Shown in pieces: positions 1-10,977 of a stretch of 64,000 nt of DNA. Position 1 is the first letter of the stretch. Every line of letters starts with the position of its first letter. The translations under genes were made by a program, and so were the position numbers. Under the pieces are notes generated by a model. The model was not told the DNA's origin. It searched no databases and was given only the letters and a program-made list of their open reading frames with translations. Origin of the DNA: Sorghum bicolor (lineage: Eukaryota; Streptophyta; Magnoliopsida; Poales; Poaceae); assembly GCF_000003195.3 (NCBI RefSeq), contig NC_012870.2, positions 24,172,501 to 24,236,500 of the forward strand. The letters run 5' to 3'.

Positions 1-514
1 AAGTTCTTGTTTTATTGTTCTTATGGTTTATGAGTTTACTTTAATCTCTTCGCGTAGAGTTTAGAGTAATCATTGCTGGCGTAAACGTGGTGTTTAGGCT
101 GGGGTACTCATAGATATTCCCTGACTAGCTGGACCGTGGTAGTAGTGAGGAACGTGACAATTCCGAGCTACCTTTGTAGATCACATCTCGTTAGCAGGAA
201 GGATAGGGTTTATAGGTGCGGGTTGAACATCCTTTGTGGTGTCTAGATTCTGTTAGCCTCCCCATTAGAACAGTAGATCATCCTTACCAAGGTTAGAAGG
301 AGACTACGGTTGCAGTCTTCTCTATTTATCACTCACATCGAAAGACATTCTTTGTGCCTAAAGGTTAGTAGTAATAGACCGGTTAGTCAGATGCACTCTT
401 TCTCCTAGTGGTAAAAAAATAAATACGATACTCTGGATAATTTCCCGGGTGAAGTGCTCACCGATATCCGTGCGGTTGCGGATCAATTCCTTATTGCGTT
501 CCCAAATATCAACA
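1..514 (+). repeat. 5' LTR of the Athila element (3' portion only)
   Basis: Matches 8089-8601 nearly base for base and ends in CA at 514, nine bases before the primer-binding site. About the first 719 bp of this LTR lie outside the window, judged from the 1232-bp 3' copy. Confidence 0.95.
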
Positions 515-522
515 AGCATTTC

Positions 523-540
523 TGGCGCCGTTGCCGGGGA
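523..540 (+). other. Primer-binding site, tRNA-Asp type
   Basis: TGGCGCCGTTGCCGGGGA is complementary to the 3' end of plant tRNA-Asp, the primer used by many grass Ty3/gypsy elements. The same 18 bases occur on the other strand at 10953-10970 for the neighbouring element. Confidence 0.9.
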
Positions 541-647
541 GAAAGACGGTTGCTGAGATAACCTGTGTCTTGCTATTAGCTTGTATCTATACTTTTATCT
601 TTTCTTATCTTTTATATCCTTTATTTATTTTTCTTTATTCTTACCTT

Positions 648-3416
648 ATGGAAAACCAAAATTCTAAATCGATCCATGAGTCTGCAATCCCTTTAGCAAC
701 TGACCTTTTACCATGGGAATCATCACAGCCTATCCAAACATCCCAGTATAAGTTAAGTTCTAGGTTGATTGCCATGATTCAAAACCTATCTTTTTCGGGA
801 AAGGAAGACGAAAACCCTTACCTTCATATTAGAGATTTTGAGCAAACATGTGATTGTCTTCGCATTGAAGGCATTTCTGATAAGACTTTACGTTGGAAGC
901 TTTTTCCTTTTTCTCTAAGGGGAGAAGCTAGACAATGGTACAGTCAGAAGGTAAGTCAACAACAAGGTGAATGGGGAGTTTTACGAGCCAACTTTTGTCT
1001 AGATTTCTATTCCCTTGACCGTATAGCCGACCTTAGACTCGAAGTCCTATCTTTTAAACAAAAAGATAATGAAACTTTGGGAAAATCCTGGAAACGTTTT
1101 TCTGATCTTTTAGAATCTGGTCCAAACCTTAATCTTGAAGACCCTGTTCTTTTATTTCACTTTTTTCGAGGTCTTCAGAAAAATCACAAACAAATGCTAC
1201 ACACAATGTCTAGAGGTTCTTTCTTTCGAATCCCTACTGATGAAGCTAGAGTGATCCTAGATAGAATCCTAGAAGCTGAGATGGATAATACCCTTCATGA
1301 TGAAACCTACGAAGCCGAAGTAGACACTCTGCCAAATTCTTCATCTACTTTAGCTATCCCAAGTTCTGAGCCACAAGAGGAAGAAATTCCACCACCGGAC
1401 TTCATGCTGGATATAGAATCCGATCTTTTTGCCGATTTTGGAAACATTTCAAACTACCATTCTATTGATAAACCCCAAAACGGTCAGTTTAGCATTTATT
1501 TACCAAGTGAATATCAATTGAGAGAGCTTATCTCAGTAATGAGTAGCGAATGGTTGGAGGAATCAGAGCTTTCCTCTGATGTGGTCCGTTTGGACACACC
1601 CTCTATAACTATACGCTGTGCTTATAATTCTGATCGATTTAATGCTCTCTATAATCCTATTGTGGGGATCAACATTATGTCTGAATCCTTTGCACTTAAA
1701 CTATTTAAAAATCTTATCTTAACCCCCACAACAAAGGTCATAAAGGAATCTTCGGGACGATTGGTCCCCAGTCTTGGAATTATAAATGTCCTACCTCTCA
1801 CGGTAGAAGGCTCCATGGTTCATTTGAACTTCTATATCTTTGATACATGGGACTTCGACCTGTTGATAGGACAACCTTTTAGAAGACTCCTTTATGAAGG
1901 TCATACTGGAAAGCTACACATTTCTTTTGGAAAAACCTTTAAATTCCCAATAATAATTTCACACTCCTTAAACAATAAGGCCGAGTCATATCTTTTGCCT
2001 GATCCTATGGAGGAAGTAAAGGCTGCATCTCTAGAGCTTTTAGATGAACCAGACTTAGAAGACGAAACTCCTTTCTTCACTGAAGAAGAAGACGAACCTT
2101 ATGAGCCTGAACCCTTAGATGAGTTTGCAGAAACACCTAGACCCCCCATAGAACTTAAAACTTTACCACCCGGTCTTACCTATGCTTTCCTAAACAATAA
2201 TCCAGAGTTCCCTGTGATCATTAGCGATAAACTCACTCAGGATCACACTCTGCGATTAATGACCATCCTTGAAAAACATCACTCAGTTTTCGGCTACTCA
2301 CTTCAAGATCTTACAGGAATCAGTCCTATGATTTGTACCCATCGTATTCCAACAGATCCTTCTGTTACACCCTCTCGAGAACCCCAACGTAGACTTAACA
2401 ACACTATGAGAGAGGTAGTTAAAAAGGAAGTTATAAAGCTGCTGCATGCAGGGATTATATATCCTGTGCCGCACAGTGAGTGGGTGAGCCCAGTACAAGT
2501 TGTGCCCAAAAAGGGAGGCATGACAGTTATTATGAATGAAAAGAACGAGCTAATTCCGCAACGCACCGTCACAGGATGGCGGATGTGCATAGACTATAGA
2601 AAACTAAATAAAGCCACGAGAAAGGATCACTTTCCTTTACCTTTTATAGATGAGATGCTAGAGCGGTTAGCAAACCATTCTTTCTTCTGTTTCTTAGATG
2701 GATATTCAGGGTATCATCAAATCCCGATCCATCCCGATGATCAAAGCAAAACCACTTTTACATGCCCTTATGGAACTTATGCTTATCGTAGAATGTCTTT
2801 TGGGTTATGTAAGGCACCAGCTTCTTTTCAAAGATGCATGATGTCTATATTTTCTGATATGATTGAAGAGATTATGGAAGTTTTCATGGATGATTTCTCT
2901 GTTTATGGAAAAACTTTTGATAGTTGTCTTGAAAACTTAGACAAGGTTTTGCAAAGATGTGAAGAAAAGCACTTAATCCTTAATTGGGAAAAATGTCATT
3001 TTATGGTTAGGGAAGGAATAGTGCTGGGACACTTAGTGTCTGAAAGAGGTATTGAGGTAGACAAAGCAAAAATTGAAGTAATTGAACAACTACCTCCACC
3101 TGTGAACATAAAAGGAATTCGAAGCTTTCTTGGCCATGCTGGTTTTTATCGTAGATTCATAAAAGATTTTTCATTTATTGCTAGACCACTTACTCTTTTG
3201 CTAGCCAAGGATGCTCCTTTCGAATTTGATGATGCATGTTTAACATCTTTCAATTTATTAAAGAAAGCACTCATCTCTGCACCAATCATTCAACCCCCTG
3301 ATTGGTCGTTGCCTTTTGAAATTATGTGTGATGCTAGTGATTATGCTGTGGGGGCAGTATTGGGACAAACTAAAATAAAAAGCATCATGCAATTGCTTAT
3401 GCTAGTAAAACTTTGA
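648..3416 (+). pseudogene. gag-protease-reverse transcriptase of the Athila element
   Basis: The first ATG in frame is at 648 (MENQNSK); the upstream extension starts inside the primer-binding site and is not used. Domains in order: retrotransposon gag (about 780-1320, with FPFSLRGEARQWYSQ); a protease-like segment (about 1600-1980, ending in the LLIGQPF box); an acidic linker (1990-2140); and reverse transcriptase (about 2380-3250) with the catalytic FMDD near 2884. The protease-like segment has LYNPIVGINIMS where active copies have an Asp-Ser/Thr-Gly type motif. The frame runs into a TGA at 3414-3416 after losing register in an A-rich stretch around 3373-3383; RNase H continues in another frame. 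The RT itself reads open. Confidence 0.9.
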
Positions 3417-5239
3417 CAGGAGCTCAACTTAATTATGCAACCACTGAAAAAGAGCTTCTGGCTGTTGTCTTTGCCACAGATAAATTTAGATCTTATTTAG
3501 TTGGAGCTAAAATAATTGTTTACACTGATCATGCTGCACTAAAATATTTGCTCACTAAAAAAGATGCTAAACCTCGCCTGATTAGATGGATCTTATTACT
3601 CCAAGAATTTGACTTAGAAATAAAAGATAAAAAGGGAGTAGAAAATTCTGTTGCTGATCACTTGTCTAGAATGTATTTTAAGAGTCCACAGGAAACCCCA
3701 ATCAATGATTCACTCCGGGACGACATGCTCTACGGGATTAACAGGTCTGACCCCTGGTATGCAGATATTGTTAATTTTATGGTTTCAGGGTATGTACCAC
3801 CAGGAGCAAACAAGAAGAAGCTTATTCAAGAAAGTCGTTCACATATATGGGATGAGCCATACCTCTTCCGAGTATGCTCTGACGGCTTACTCAGGAGATG
3901 TGTGACCACTGAGGAAGGATGGAAGATCATCGACAGATGTCATTCATCACCATATGGAGGTCACTATGGAGCATTCCGTACACATTCAAAGATCTGGCAG
4001 TGTGGATTCTATTGGCCTACAATGTATGAGTACACGAAGTAATATATCAGAAGATGTGGGCCATGTCAAAGGCACGGAAACATAAATACAAGGGATGCAA
4101 TGCCACTCACCAACAACCTTCAGATTGAGCTCTTTGATGTCTGGGGAATAGACTACATGGGTCCATTTCCTCCATCAAAGAAGTGTGAGTACATCTTGGT
4201 GGCAGTTGACTATGTCTCCAAGTGGGTAGAAGCATTACCTTGCAAGCATGCCGACAACGTCAGTTGAAAGAGGATGTTCGAAGAAATTATATTTCCAAGA
4301 TTTGGAGTCCCCAGAGTAGTGATAAGTGATGGAGGAGCACACTTCATCGACAAACGCTTCAATCAATATCTATCAAGACATGGAATCCGTCACAACGTCG
4401 CTACCCCCTATCATCCTCAGACAAGTGGCCAAGCAGAGACTTTCAACAAACAAATCAAGAATATTCTTCAGAAGACAGTAAATGAAATGGGAACGGCGTG
4501 GAAAGACAAGTTACCTGATGCACTCTGGGCATACCGGACAGCATACAAGACCCCAATTGGAATTTCTCCATACCAATTGGTGTACGGGAAGACTTGCCAT
4601 CTACCTGTTGAACTAGAGTTCAAAGCACACTGGGCCATAAAGAGATGGAATATGGACCTAGATGTTGCTGGAGATTATAGAAGAATGCAACTATCAGAAT
4701 TGGAAGAATGGCGAGAGAAGGCATATCACAATTCAAAGATCTACAAAGAAAGAGTCAAGAGGTGGCATGACAAGAGAATCAAGAAGAAGGAGTTCACACC
4801 CGGAGATAAGGTATTACTTTTTAATTCCAGGGTTAAGCTTTTCGGGCATGGAAAACTCCGGAGCAAATGGGAAGGACCATTCAAGGTAATCAATTCATCA
4901 TCCCACGGAGCTATCACACTTCAAAATAGCGAAGGTACGTTATTTAAGGTAAATGGTCAACGTCTTAAATTATTTTTAGAGCCCAATGAGGAATTTGAAG
5001 AAATAGACGTAGTCCATTTTACCTTCCCATGGAGAATTAGAGCCCGATATTTTTGGTCTGTGGTTTTGGGTCATATATATATATTTCTAAATAATTTCGC
5101 ATCTAGAAACACGCTCGGAGAAGTGGGCCCACAGAGGGGCCAGAGAGAGGGCGGGCGCCCAGGTCAAGTGGGCGGGCGCCCAGCCCCTGTTCCCCCTCGG
5201 TCCCGACTTTCTCTGTTATGGAAAATGCACTTAGGGTGA
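3380..5239 (+). pseudogene. RNase H and integrase part of Athila pol, with two stops
   Basis: RNase H continues in the shifted frame ([28 protein letters not shown]), followed by the integrase His-His-Cys-Cys zinc finger. A TAA at 4040-4042 lies between the His and Cys pairs, and a TGA at 4265-4267 lies between the first two catalytic aspartates. The core still shows all three acidic positions: [17 protein letters not shown] and the Glu of [10 protein letters not shown]. The C-terminus ([17 protein letters not shown]) is the usual gypsy integrase tail and no chromodomain is visible. The last 60 or so codons run into the GC-rich promoter-like region and are probably not original coding sequence. 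This copy cannot supply its own integrase. Confidence 0.9.
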
Positions 5240-5332
5240 TCCGAATAATCCCTCGGATGGAAAGTTTCGCACGCACATCGACAGGAGCAACCCGAACAAC
5301 CCATAGAGGCATCCTTTTGACCCCTATATAAA
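5149..5332 (+). promoter_or_regulatory. Internal promoter-like module before the Athila 3' ORF
   Basis: Two copies of GGGCGGGCGCCC start at 5149 and 5170, exactly 21 bp apart. A TATATAAA box follows at 5325-5332, about 112 bp before the ATG at 5444. The LTR holds the same 12-mer in reverse complement, again as a pair 21 bp apart (7640, 7661), upstream of its own TATATAA at 7789. The bases after the TATA boxes also look alike (CTATATAAACAGACCCCTG here, CTATATAAGCAAGGCCCCC in the LTR). This reads as an LTR-derived promoter used for a subgenomic mRNA. That use is inference; the motifs are seen directly. Confidence 0.6.
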
Positions 5333-5443
5333 CAGACCCCTGACCTCAGTTTTCAAACACCAAGCCACCAAGCTTTCTCTCCTTCAATTAGAGCTTGATT
5401 AGCTCTCCTTCAATTAAAATTTCATTAGTTCCTTGCTACTCCA

Positions 5444-6073
5444 ATGGCCGACAAGTACCACGACGATTGGGAAGTCGTCCCCTTCAACCTCAACATGGAG
5501 CCTGTGGAAGACCCCAATGCTCGTGCTCTCGTCCCGGCCAACACAGAGCGTCAGCTAGAAGCCATGCCATTACGCCAACGCAGCTCCACCCAATCTTACC
5601 ATGCTCAACCAGTTCTCACCGCTCCGCCACAACCCCTACTCCTCAAAGGACCATCATCCAAGACGAAGACCACTATCAAGGTGCCAACCGGCACAAGGAT
5701 CCTTCCACCAAGACCCAATGAGAGGGTCGTTGGAGTCAAGACCAACCGAAGCGGCGAGATCAGCAGTATTCGCTACACTACAGAGGAGGAAAGGCCTTAC
5801 TTTGAAGGGATTAGAGCAGCCAAAGTCCGTTTCATCCCTCCAAAGGCAGCCCCGAAGCACGCTCTCAATGCTTTTGAGACACCTCCCAAGCGTCGCAAGA
5901 CTATAATGGATATTGATGAGGAAGTTCGCAGGCTAGATAGATTTATCATAGACCTCCAGTCCTCGATTAATTCCCTCACTAGGCAGCTCTCTAACCACAA
6001 CACAGTTATACTAGGCCTTAGGCAGGATCTTGCCAGTGCCAACAAGAAGATCAAGGAATTAGAGCGCCGCTAA
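5444..6073 (+). CDS. Athila 3' accessory protein, 209 aa, unknown function
   Basis: This is an intact ORF in the position where Athila elements carry an env-like gene. The ATG lies about 110 bp after a TATA box and is the first ATG in a C/T-rich leader. I do not recognise a family. The N-terminal 60 residues are acidic to neutral (DDWEVVPFNLNMEPVED), the middle is Pro/Lys/Arg-rich, there is a nuclear-localisation-like PPKRRK at residues 147-152, and the last 55 residues look like a coiled coil (EEVRRLDRFIIDLQSSINSL...). There is no signal peptide, no transmembrane segment and no glycoprotein pattern, so it is not a classical envelope protein. It remains open although pol in the same copy is broken. 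A nucleic-acid- or chromatin-associated role is a guess. Confidence 0.65.
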   Translation: MADKYHDDWEVVPFNLNMEPVEDPNARALVPANTERQLEAMPLRQRSSTQSYHAQPVLTAPPQPLLLKGPSSKTKTTIKVPTGTRILPPRPNERVVGVKTNRSGEISSIRYTTEEERPYFEGIRAAKVRFIPPKAAPKHALNAFETPPKRRKTIMDIDEEVRRLDRFIIDLQSSINSLTRQLSNHNTVILGLRQDLASANKKIKELERR

Positions 6074-7369
6074 GTTATCTAGATTAGACCTTGAGGCAAT
6101 GCATCTTAGTCATCTATCTTTAAATTTGGTTTAGGTTTGCTATTATTATCAGTTTGCTATCAGTTTGCTATCAGTCTTTTGTAATGAATGCCTCAAGATT
6201 AATAAAGAGTATTACTATTATTATTATGTCTTGTGTGTCTCTACTTTATTTTTGTGCAAGAAAGCAGAAAACAAGTATGGGGGAGATCCCTCGACATGCC
6301 AACCACACTCCGACTACACCACTCCACCACTCAGGTACACACTCTGCACACTTTACTTCATACATACATTTATTCTGGATTATGCAGATTACTGTTTCCG
6401 ACATGATAAAATAAAAAGATTAAAATATTTCTAATCATGATTAATCTCAATTTATGATATTTTCTGAAAACTTGCAATTATTATAAAATCATTTTAAAAC
6501 CCTGTCTTACTTAAGTCAATTGGAATATGTGATGATAGAGTATGAGTTTCTTATTCTTGATATCATTGTTGCTTGGAGAATTTATTTCAAAATATTCAAA
6601 TTTCTAGCTACCATCCTCAGTGTTTTATATGCCTGATAAAACTGAAAATAGTAATTATGATTATAAAAGCTATCTGCTCTGTATTGAGTTTGTTCAAAAT
6701 GAGTTAGACCCTTGTTGAGAGATTTATCATGCTCCCAAGATCAAGACATTATTTCAGTAAGATTCACTCTTTCGAAGTATTATTGCATTAGAGGCATGGG
6801 CTATGCAAAAAATAGAAATATTTCGAGGAAATAAAAAGGAGCAAGTGCTCGACAACCTCGCAGAAAAATGGACAAGTGTCCGGCAGTAGAATTAGGGGTA
6901 CCTCGGTATCCACTTAGTAAAAAAAATGATAGCCCATGGTCCCTCTAATAAGCAATATGCCAGCATGAGTTGACAAAGTTTTTAATTTTCAAAGTCTTTG
7001 ATCTAAGAGTATGACATTCCCCTCCTCGGATCCCGTTTTGATCAAAATGCAAAGTAAGTATGCTTGAGAATTTTTGCAAAATAAAACAGCCTCAGTGAGA
7101 TATATATAAAAGATAATGAGTGATCTGAGAGAACCTATGAGGATAAAAAGGTATGCTAACTTTCTTTCAAAAATATTAAAAAAAAACTCCAAGTGATAGG
7201 ATTGAGAAGAGAGAATCTTTACTCTTGATCATAAACTTCCCTGACTATGGTATACAGTGGATTTTTAACACCCTGCAAATATAAAGAATATTTTTAAATG
7301 TTTACCCCAGATATTTTTCTTAACCATCCTTTTCTCGAGGACGAGTAAAAGCCTAAGTATGGGGGTATT
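6074..7369 (+). other. Athila 3' untranslated region with polypurine tract
   Basis: About 1.3 kb of AT-rich sequence with no ORF worth calling. It contains the AGTATGGGGGAG type sequence (about 6274) common after the last ORF in such elements. It ends in the polypurine tract AAGTATGGGGGTATT at 7355-7369, directly before the 3' LTR. Confidence 0.8.
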
Positions 7370-8601
7370 TGTTGACGGTTCTTAAGTATCAATTTTAATT
7401 ATCAAATAAACAAGAGAAAGGACCAATATGCAACCATCACCTAGAATTAGGGTTTGATCTGACAGAATTCCACGAGTTTTGTTGTTTATCTGTTTCTGCA
7501 GGGGGTTATCAGGAAATAAGGAAGAAAGGCCCACATGTCGGGATTACATAGAGATATCAACGCATCGCGTAAGTTTTCATCATCTAGAAGACTCCAGAAG
7601 CCACGAGACCGAAGCGGAGGCGAAACTGGGCCAGGCCCAGGGCGCCCGCCCTGGTAGCCTGGGCGCCCGCCCCCCTGTTGGAGCCAAATCAGGACTCTTT
7701 CGCTCGGGATATTCCACCGACCTATTGGATCAAGAAAAACATAGTACCACCTCGCCTATTGACCCAAAAACGCATAGAAGGGGAGGACTATATAAGCAAG
7801 GCCCCCTGGCCCCTGGAGAGACATGAAGAAATTATCATAGAGACTGAGGGGTGCCCTCGAAGGAAAATCTCTTCTCTAATTAATATTTCTTTTTAGGCTT
7901 AGCAATCAATGTAAGGTAGAAATAGATCTTCTAGTTTCTACTAGATTGAGAGAGATAGAGTGGAGGTGTAGAGTGGAGGAAGCCCGGCCTGTCGGTGTCT
8001 ACTCCAAGCTTGTACCTGCGGGATCAAGTTCTCCTAACCCGAAGCTTGCTCCTAGGATTCTTCAGTAATTCGACTTCTAAATTCTAGTAAGTTCTTGTTT
8101 TATTGTTCTTATGGTTTATGAGTTTACTTTAATCTCTTCGTGTAGAGTTTAGAGTAATCATTGCTGGCGTAAACGTGGTGTTTAGGCTGGGGTACTCATA
8201 GATATTCCCTGACTAGCTGGACCATGGTAGTAGTGAGGAACGTGACAATTCCGAGCTACCTTTGTAGATCACATCTCGTTAGCAGGAAGGATAGGATTTA
8301 TAGGTGCGGGTTGAACATCCTTTGTGGTGTCTAGATTCCGTTAGCCTCCCCATTAGAACAGTAGATCATCCTTACCAAGGTTACAAGGAGACTACGGTTG
8401 CAGTCTTCTCTATTTATCACTCACATCGAAAGACATTCTTTGTGCCTAAAGGTTAGTAGTAATAGACCGGTTAGTCAGATGCACTCTTTCTCCTAGTGGT
8501 AAAAAATAAATACGATACTCTGGATAATTTCTCGGGTGAAGTGCTCACCGATATCCGTGCGCTTGCGGATCAATTCCTTATTGCGTTCCCAAATATCAAC
8601 A
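7370..8601 (+). repeat. 3' LTR of the Athila element, 1232 bp
   Basis: Begins TGTTGACGG after the polypurine tract and ends ATCAACA at 8601. The U3 part holds the paired GC boxes and a TATA box. An open frame at 7479-7826 has a look-alike in the other Athila LTR (12151-11879), but that follows from DNA homology between the LTRs and I do not treat it as a gene. Confidence 0.93.
7640..7795 (+). promoter_or_regulatory. LTR promoter: paired GC boxes plus TATA
   Basis: GGGCGCCCGCCC occurs at 7640-7651 and 7661-7672 (21-bp spacing), followed by TATATAA at 7789-7795. The LTR of the opposite-strand Athila element has the same arrangement: 12-mers at 11958-11969 and 11979-11990 (one base changed), TATATAA complement at 11832-11838. 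Confidence 0.7.
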
Positions 8602-9150
8602 AACTGCAGTGACCATCTTAGCTGACTCGGTCCACATTTGCTTGTTCTTGTTCCTCCTGTTGGACCTCTTCCTTGGTTCATGTCGGGAATGCTCTGAGAT
8701 TTGTGTAGTCTTGTTCTTGAAGAAAAACATCTCCTTCCTTTCCTTTATGTAGAAACTGATCTTGGCAGCACTAGCGTAGATGACAGCTCCCGAGGTGTTC
8801 AGGAATGGCCTCCCTAGGATGATGGGTGCCCTCTCATCAGTATCAGTCTCTATCACCACGAAGTCTGGTGGAGCGTATAAGGTACCAACTCAGACGTAGA
8901 GGTTCTTCAATATTCCCTTTGGGAAACTTAGTGTCCGATCTGCAAGCTGTAAATACATGGTTATTTCTCGTAAAGGATGTGTAAAGAATTTTTCATAGAG
9001 TACCCTGGGCATAATGTTGACGCTGGAGCCAAAGTCGCAGAGTGCTTCTGGGAAGTCCACCATGCCGATGGAGATCGGGATGATGGAGCGTCGTGGATCA
9101 CCTCTCTTGATTTTGTTGAGGACGGTTGTAGTAGTTGTTGGTGGTGGTGG
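8602..9150 (-). pseudogene. Protease fragment of the minus-strand Athila element
   Basis: The minus-strand translation gives IPISIGMVDFPEALCDFGSS followed by VNIMP near 9100-9000, then ERAPIILGRPFLNTSG near 8835-8790. These are the active-site region and the ILGRPF box of gypsy proteases. A stop codon near 8886 interrupts the frame between them. The reading continues to the insertion junction at 8601. No RT follows inside the window because the younger element interrupts it. Confidence 0.8.
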
Positions 9151-9199
9151 TGGTGTAGTTTACGTCCTCAAGCATCTCAGGGCAGTGATTGCCTGAGTG

Positions 9200-10950
9200 T
9201 CCAGTATCTCCAGTGTGTTTGTGCTCGTAGATCTAGGTTCTTCACTTGGTGGAGTCTAGGAGTTGTAAAAGTCCTTCATATTTTGCTCGAAGTGTACCTG
9301 CTCATAGAGACAAGGCAGAGATCAAGTGCGTGGGCCCTGTTGGTGGAAAACACCAACAAAACCAAAAGTGTATTTGTTCTTCTCTAACCTTAAGCATAGT
9401 GAGCAAGACAAAGTTGATGGATAATAAGATCATGAGTGTAGCATTTAAAACATTTGTCAGATCAGATTGCTCAACCTAATGGAAAGATAATCTATCTATA
9501 CTTATGTTGTTTTTTTATATATCTTCTAAAGATTACGTGTGCAACATTTTAGCTCATATGATTAAGAGTGTGGGATCAAGAAGGTAGTACTGGAAACAAA
9601 GATTAAAGGACTAAACATGTTGAATCAATTGGGTTGGTTAATCTGGAGTTATAAATCATACATGTTTGTCTTTTTATCCATGTGCATGCCAGAACCAAGG
9701 AGAAGCTTATAAAAAGTGATAGTCAAGTACCTTAAGATGTTACCTTACTTGAGGAGTGCTGGTACAGTATGACCTTGTGGAAGCTTTCCTTTCTTAGCGG
9801 TTGTGCATCGTGTTTGTAGCACCCTCCATGGATCATCTCTTGTGAGCTATGCCTTCCTTGTGTAAATTGTAAACCTTCATGTGTCTCTCTCTTTGTCTCC
9901 AATGTGAGTTTATCTCAGGACTTCCCAGGTCGATATTGAAAGTTTTCCTGCAAGGGTTAGTCCAACAAAATATCCAATATCTACTATAGCATACTAATGG
10001 CTCAAAGATCAACCTAGACACCATGTCTAATTTGATTTAGGAGGGCATTTTAACCTAAGCATCATGCTTAATTTAAACTCCCTTGGAAGTAAGATCTTCA
10101 GCCCTAAACTAAGCACCATGCTTAATTAAGAGATAAATGAAACTACTCCAAACCTAGACATATACTAAAGCAAATAAAGGTAGCATGAGAGCATTTATAG
10201 AGATCTACTCAAGTGGAGATTAAGTAGTGTGATTAGTATTTAACAAATTGAGCATGTCTTAAAGGTAGGGACAACCAACATAGCAACATGGCAAAGGATA
10301 TTTTTATGTAAAGTACTCCCCCAAGCTTAAATTTTGCCAAATTCAAGTTTGGATGAATTTAATTCAATGTTGTATGATGATTGGTTGGACATACCTTGTG
10401 CTTGTCATTCATCCGATCTTCTTGCTCCAATCCTAGAAATGTTAGTGACAAGAATACCTGAAGGAATTTTTTTTACAATTATCCTTATATGCTCAACACA
10501 CACGGTAAAGTTGCAAATAATTAAAAGCTCATGTTACGATCTGATCCGTGCTTATTTTAGGACACTAAGCTTGTCCTTGGGAAACCATCAATTTATGTCG
10601 GCGAAGTGGTTTCCCATCCAACGCTGACCTATATCAAGATCAACTCAACGAGATCTGCAAAATTTATTATAGACATATGCATCGACAACCGCCCTTTTAA
10701 AGTTTTTATAAATAGAAAGGAAGAGGGGGTTGGAGATCTCGAATGTGGTGATGTTGGAGAGACCAATGCATTGTGAAGATATTGCATATGAGCATGGAGT
10801 AAATGAAGTGGCTATGAAATAAATTCCATGCTCATTAATGCTTGGAGTGAAATCCATGTGGTGTGGTGAAAATGGTAAGGTGAGTGTGGTAAAAAAAAGA
10901 AAAAGAAAAAGGATACACGGACGACTTGGTTCGAAACTAGCACAGCTACC
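9200..10950 (-). other. Degenerate internal region of the minus-strand Athila element
   Basis: This lies between primer site and protease, where gag is expected, but I see no gag motif and no long open frame on either strand. The minus strand reads AAGCTTGGGGGAGTAC near 10331, a type of sequence more usual in the 3' untranslated region of such elements. The element may therefore be rearranged or non-autonomous. No host gene is visible. Confidence 0.45.
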
Positions 10951-10952
10951 GT

Positions 10953-10970
10953 TCCCCGGCAACGGCGCCA
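10953..10970 (-). other. Primer-binding site of the minus-strand Athila element
   Basis: Complement of TGGCGCCGTTGCCGGGGA, eight bases from the LTR end at 10978. Same tRNA-Asp type as at 523-540. Confidence 0.9.
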
Positions 10971-10977
10971 GAAAGCT

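Larger units (their letters stand above)
1..8601 (+). mobile_element. Athila-lineage Ty3/gypsy LTR retrotransposon, left end outside window
   Basis: The order seen is partial 5' LTR, tRNA-Asp primer site, gag-protease-RT, RNase H-integrase, internal promoter, extra 3' ORF, polypurine tract and 3' LTR. The RT/RNase H sequence (FMDDFSVYGKTFDSC, LGHAGFYRRFIKDF, CDASDYAVGAVLGQ) is of the Athila lineage, in which an extra ORF after integrase is usual. The two LTR copies overlap over 513 bp and differ by about 7 substitutions and one indel, counted by eye (about 1.4%). At the commonly used grass LTR rate of 1.3e-8 per site per year this is roughly half a million years. Pol is dead: one frameshift and two stop codons. 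The element lies inside another Athila-type element on the opposite strand, so the rest of that host element should lie left of the window. Confidence 0.93.

Noticed and set aside
523..540. tRNA gene fragments at primer-binding sites (also 10953 and 50584)
   Set aside because: Only the 3' 12-18 bases of tRNAs are matched, directly next to LTR ends.
3373..3416. Programmed frameshift between RT and RNase H
   Set aside because: Pol of this lineage is normally one frame, the site is an A-run prone to indels, and two further stops follow in integrase, so decay is simpler.
7479..7826. Conserved-looking ORF in the Athila LTR with a homologue at 12151-11879
   Set aside because: Both lie in LTRs of related families across the promoter; similarity follows from shared LTR DNA and each frame ends differently.
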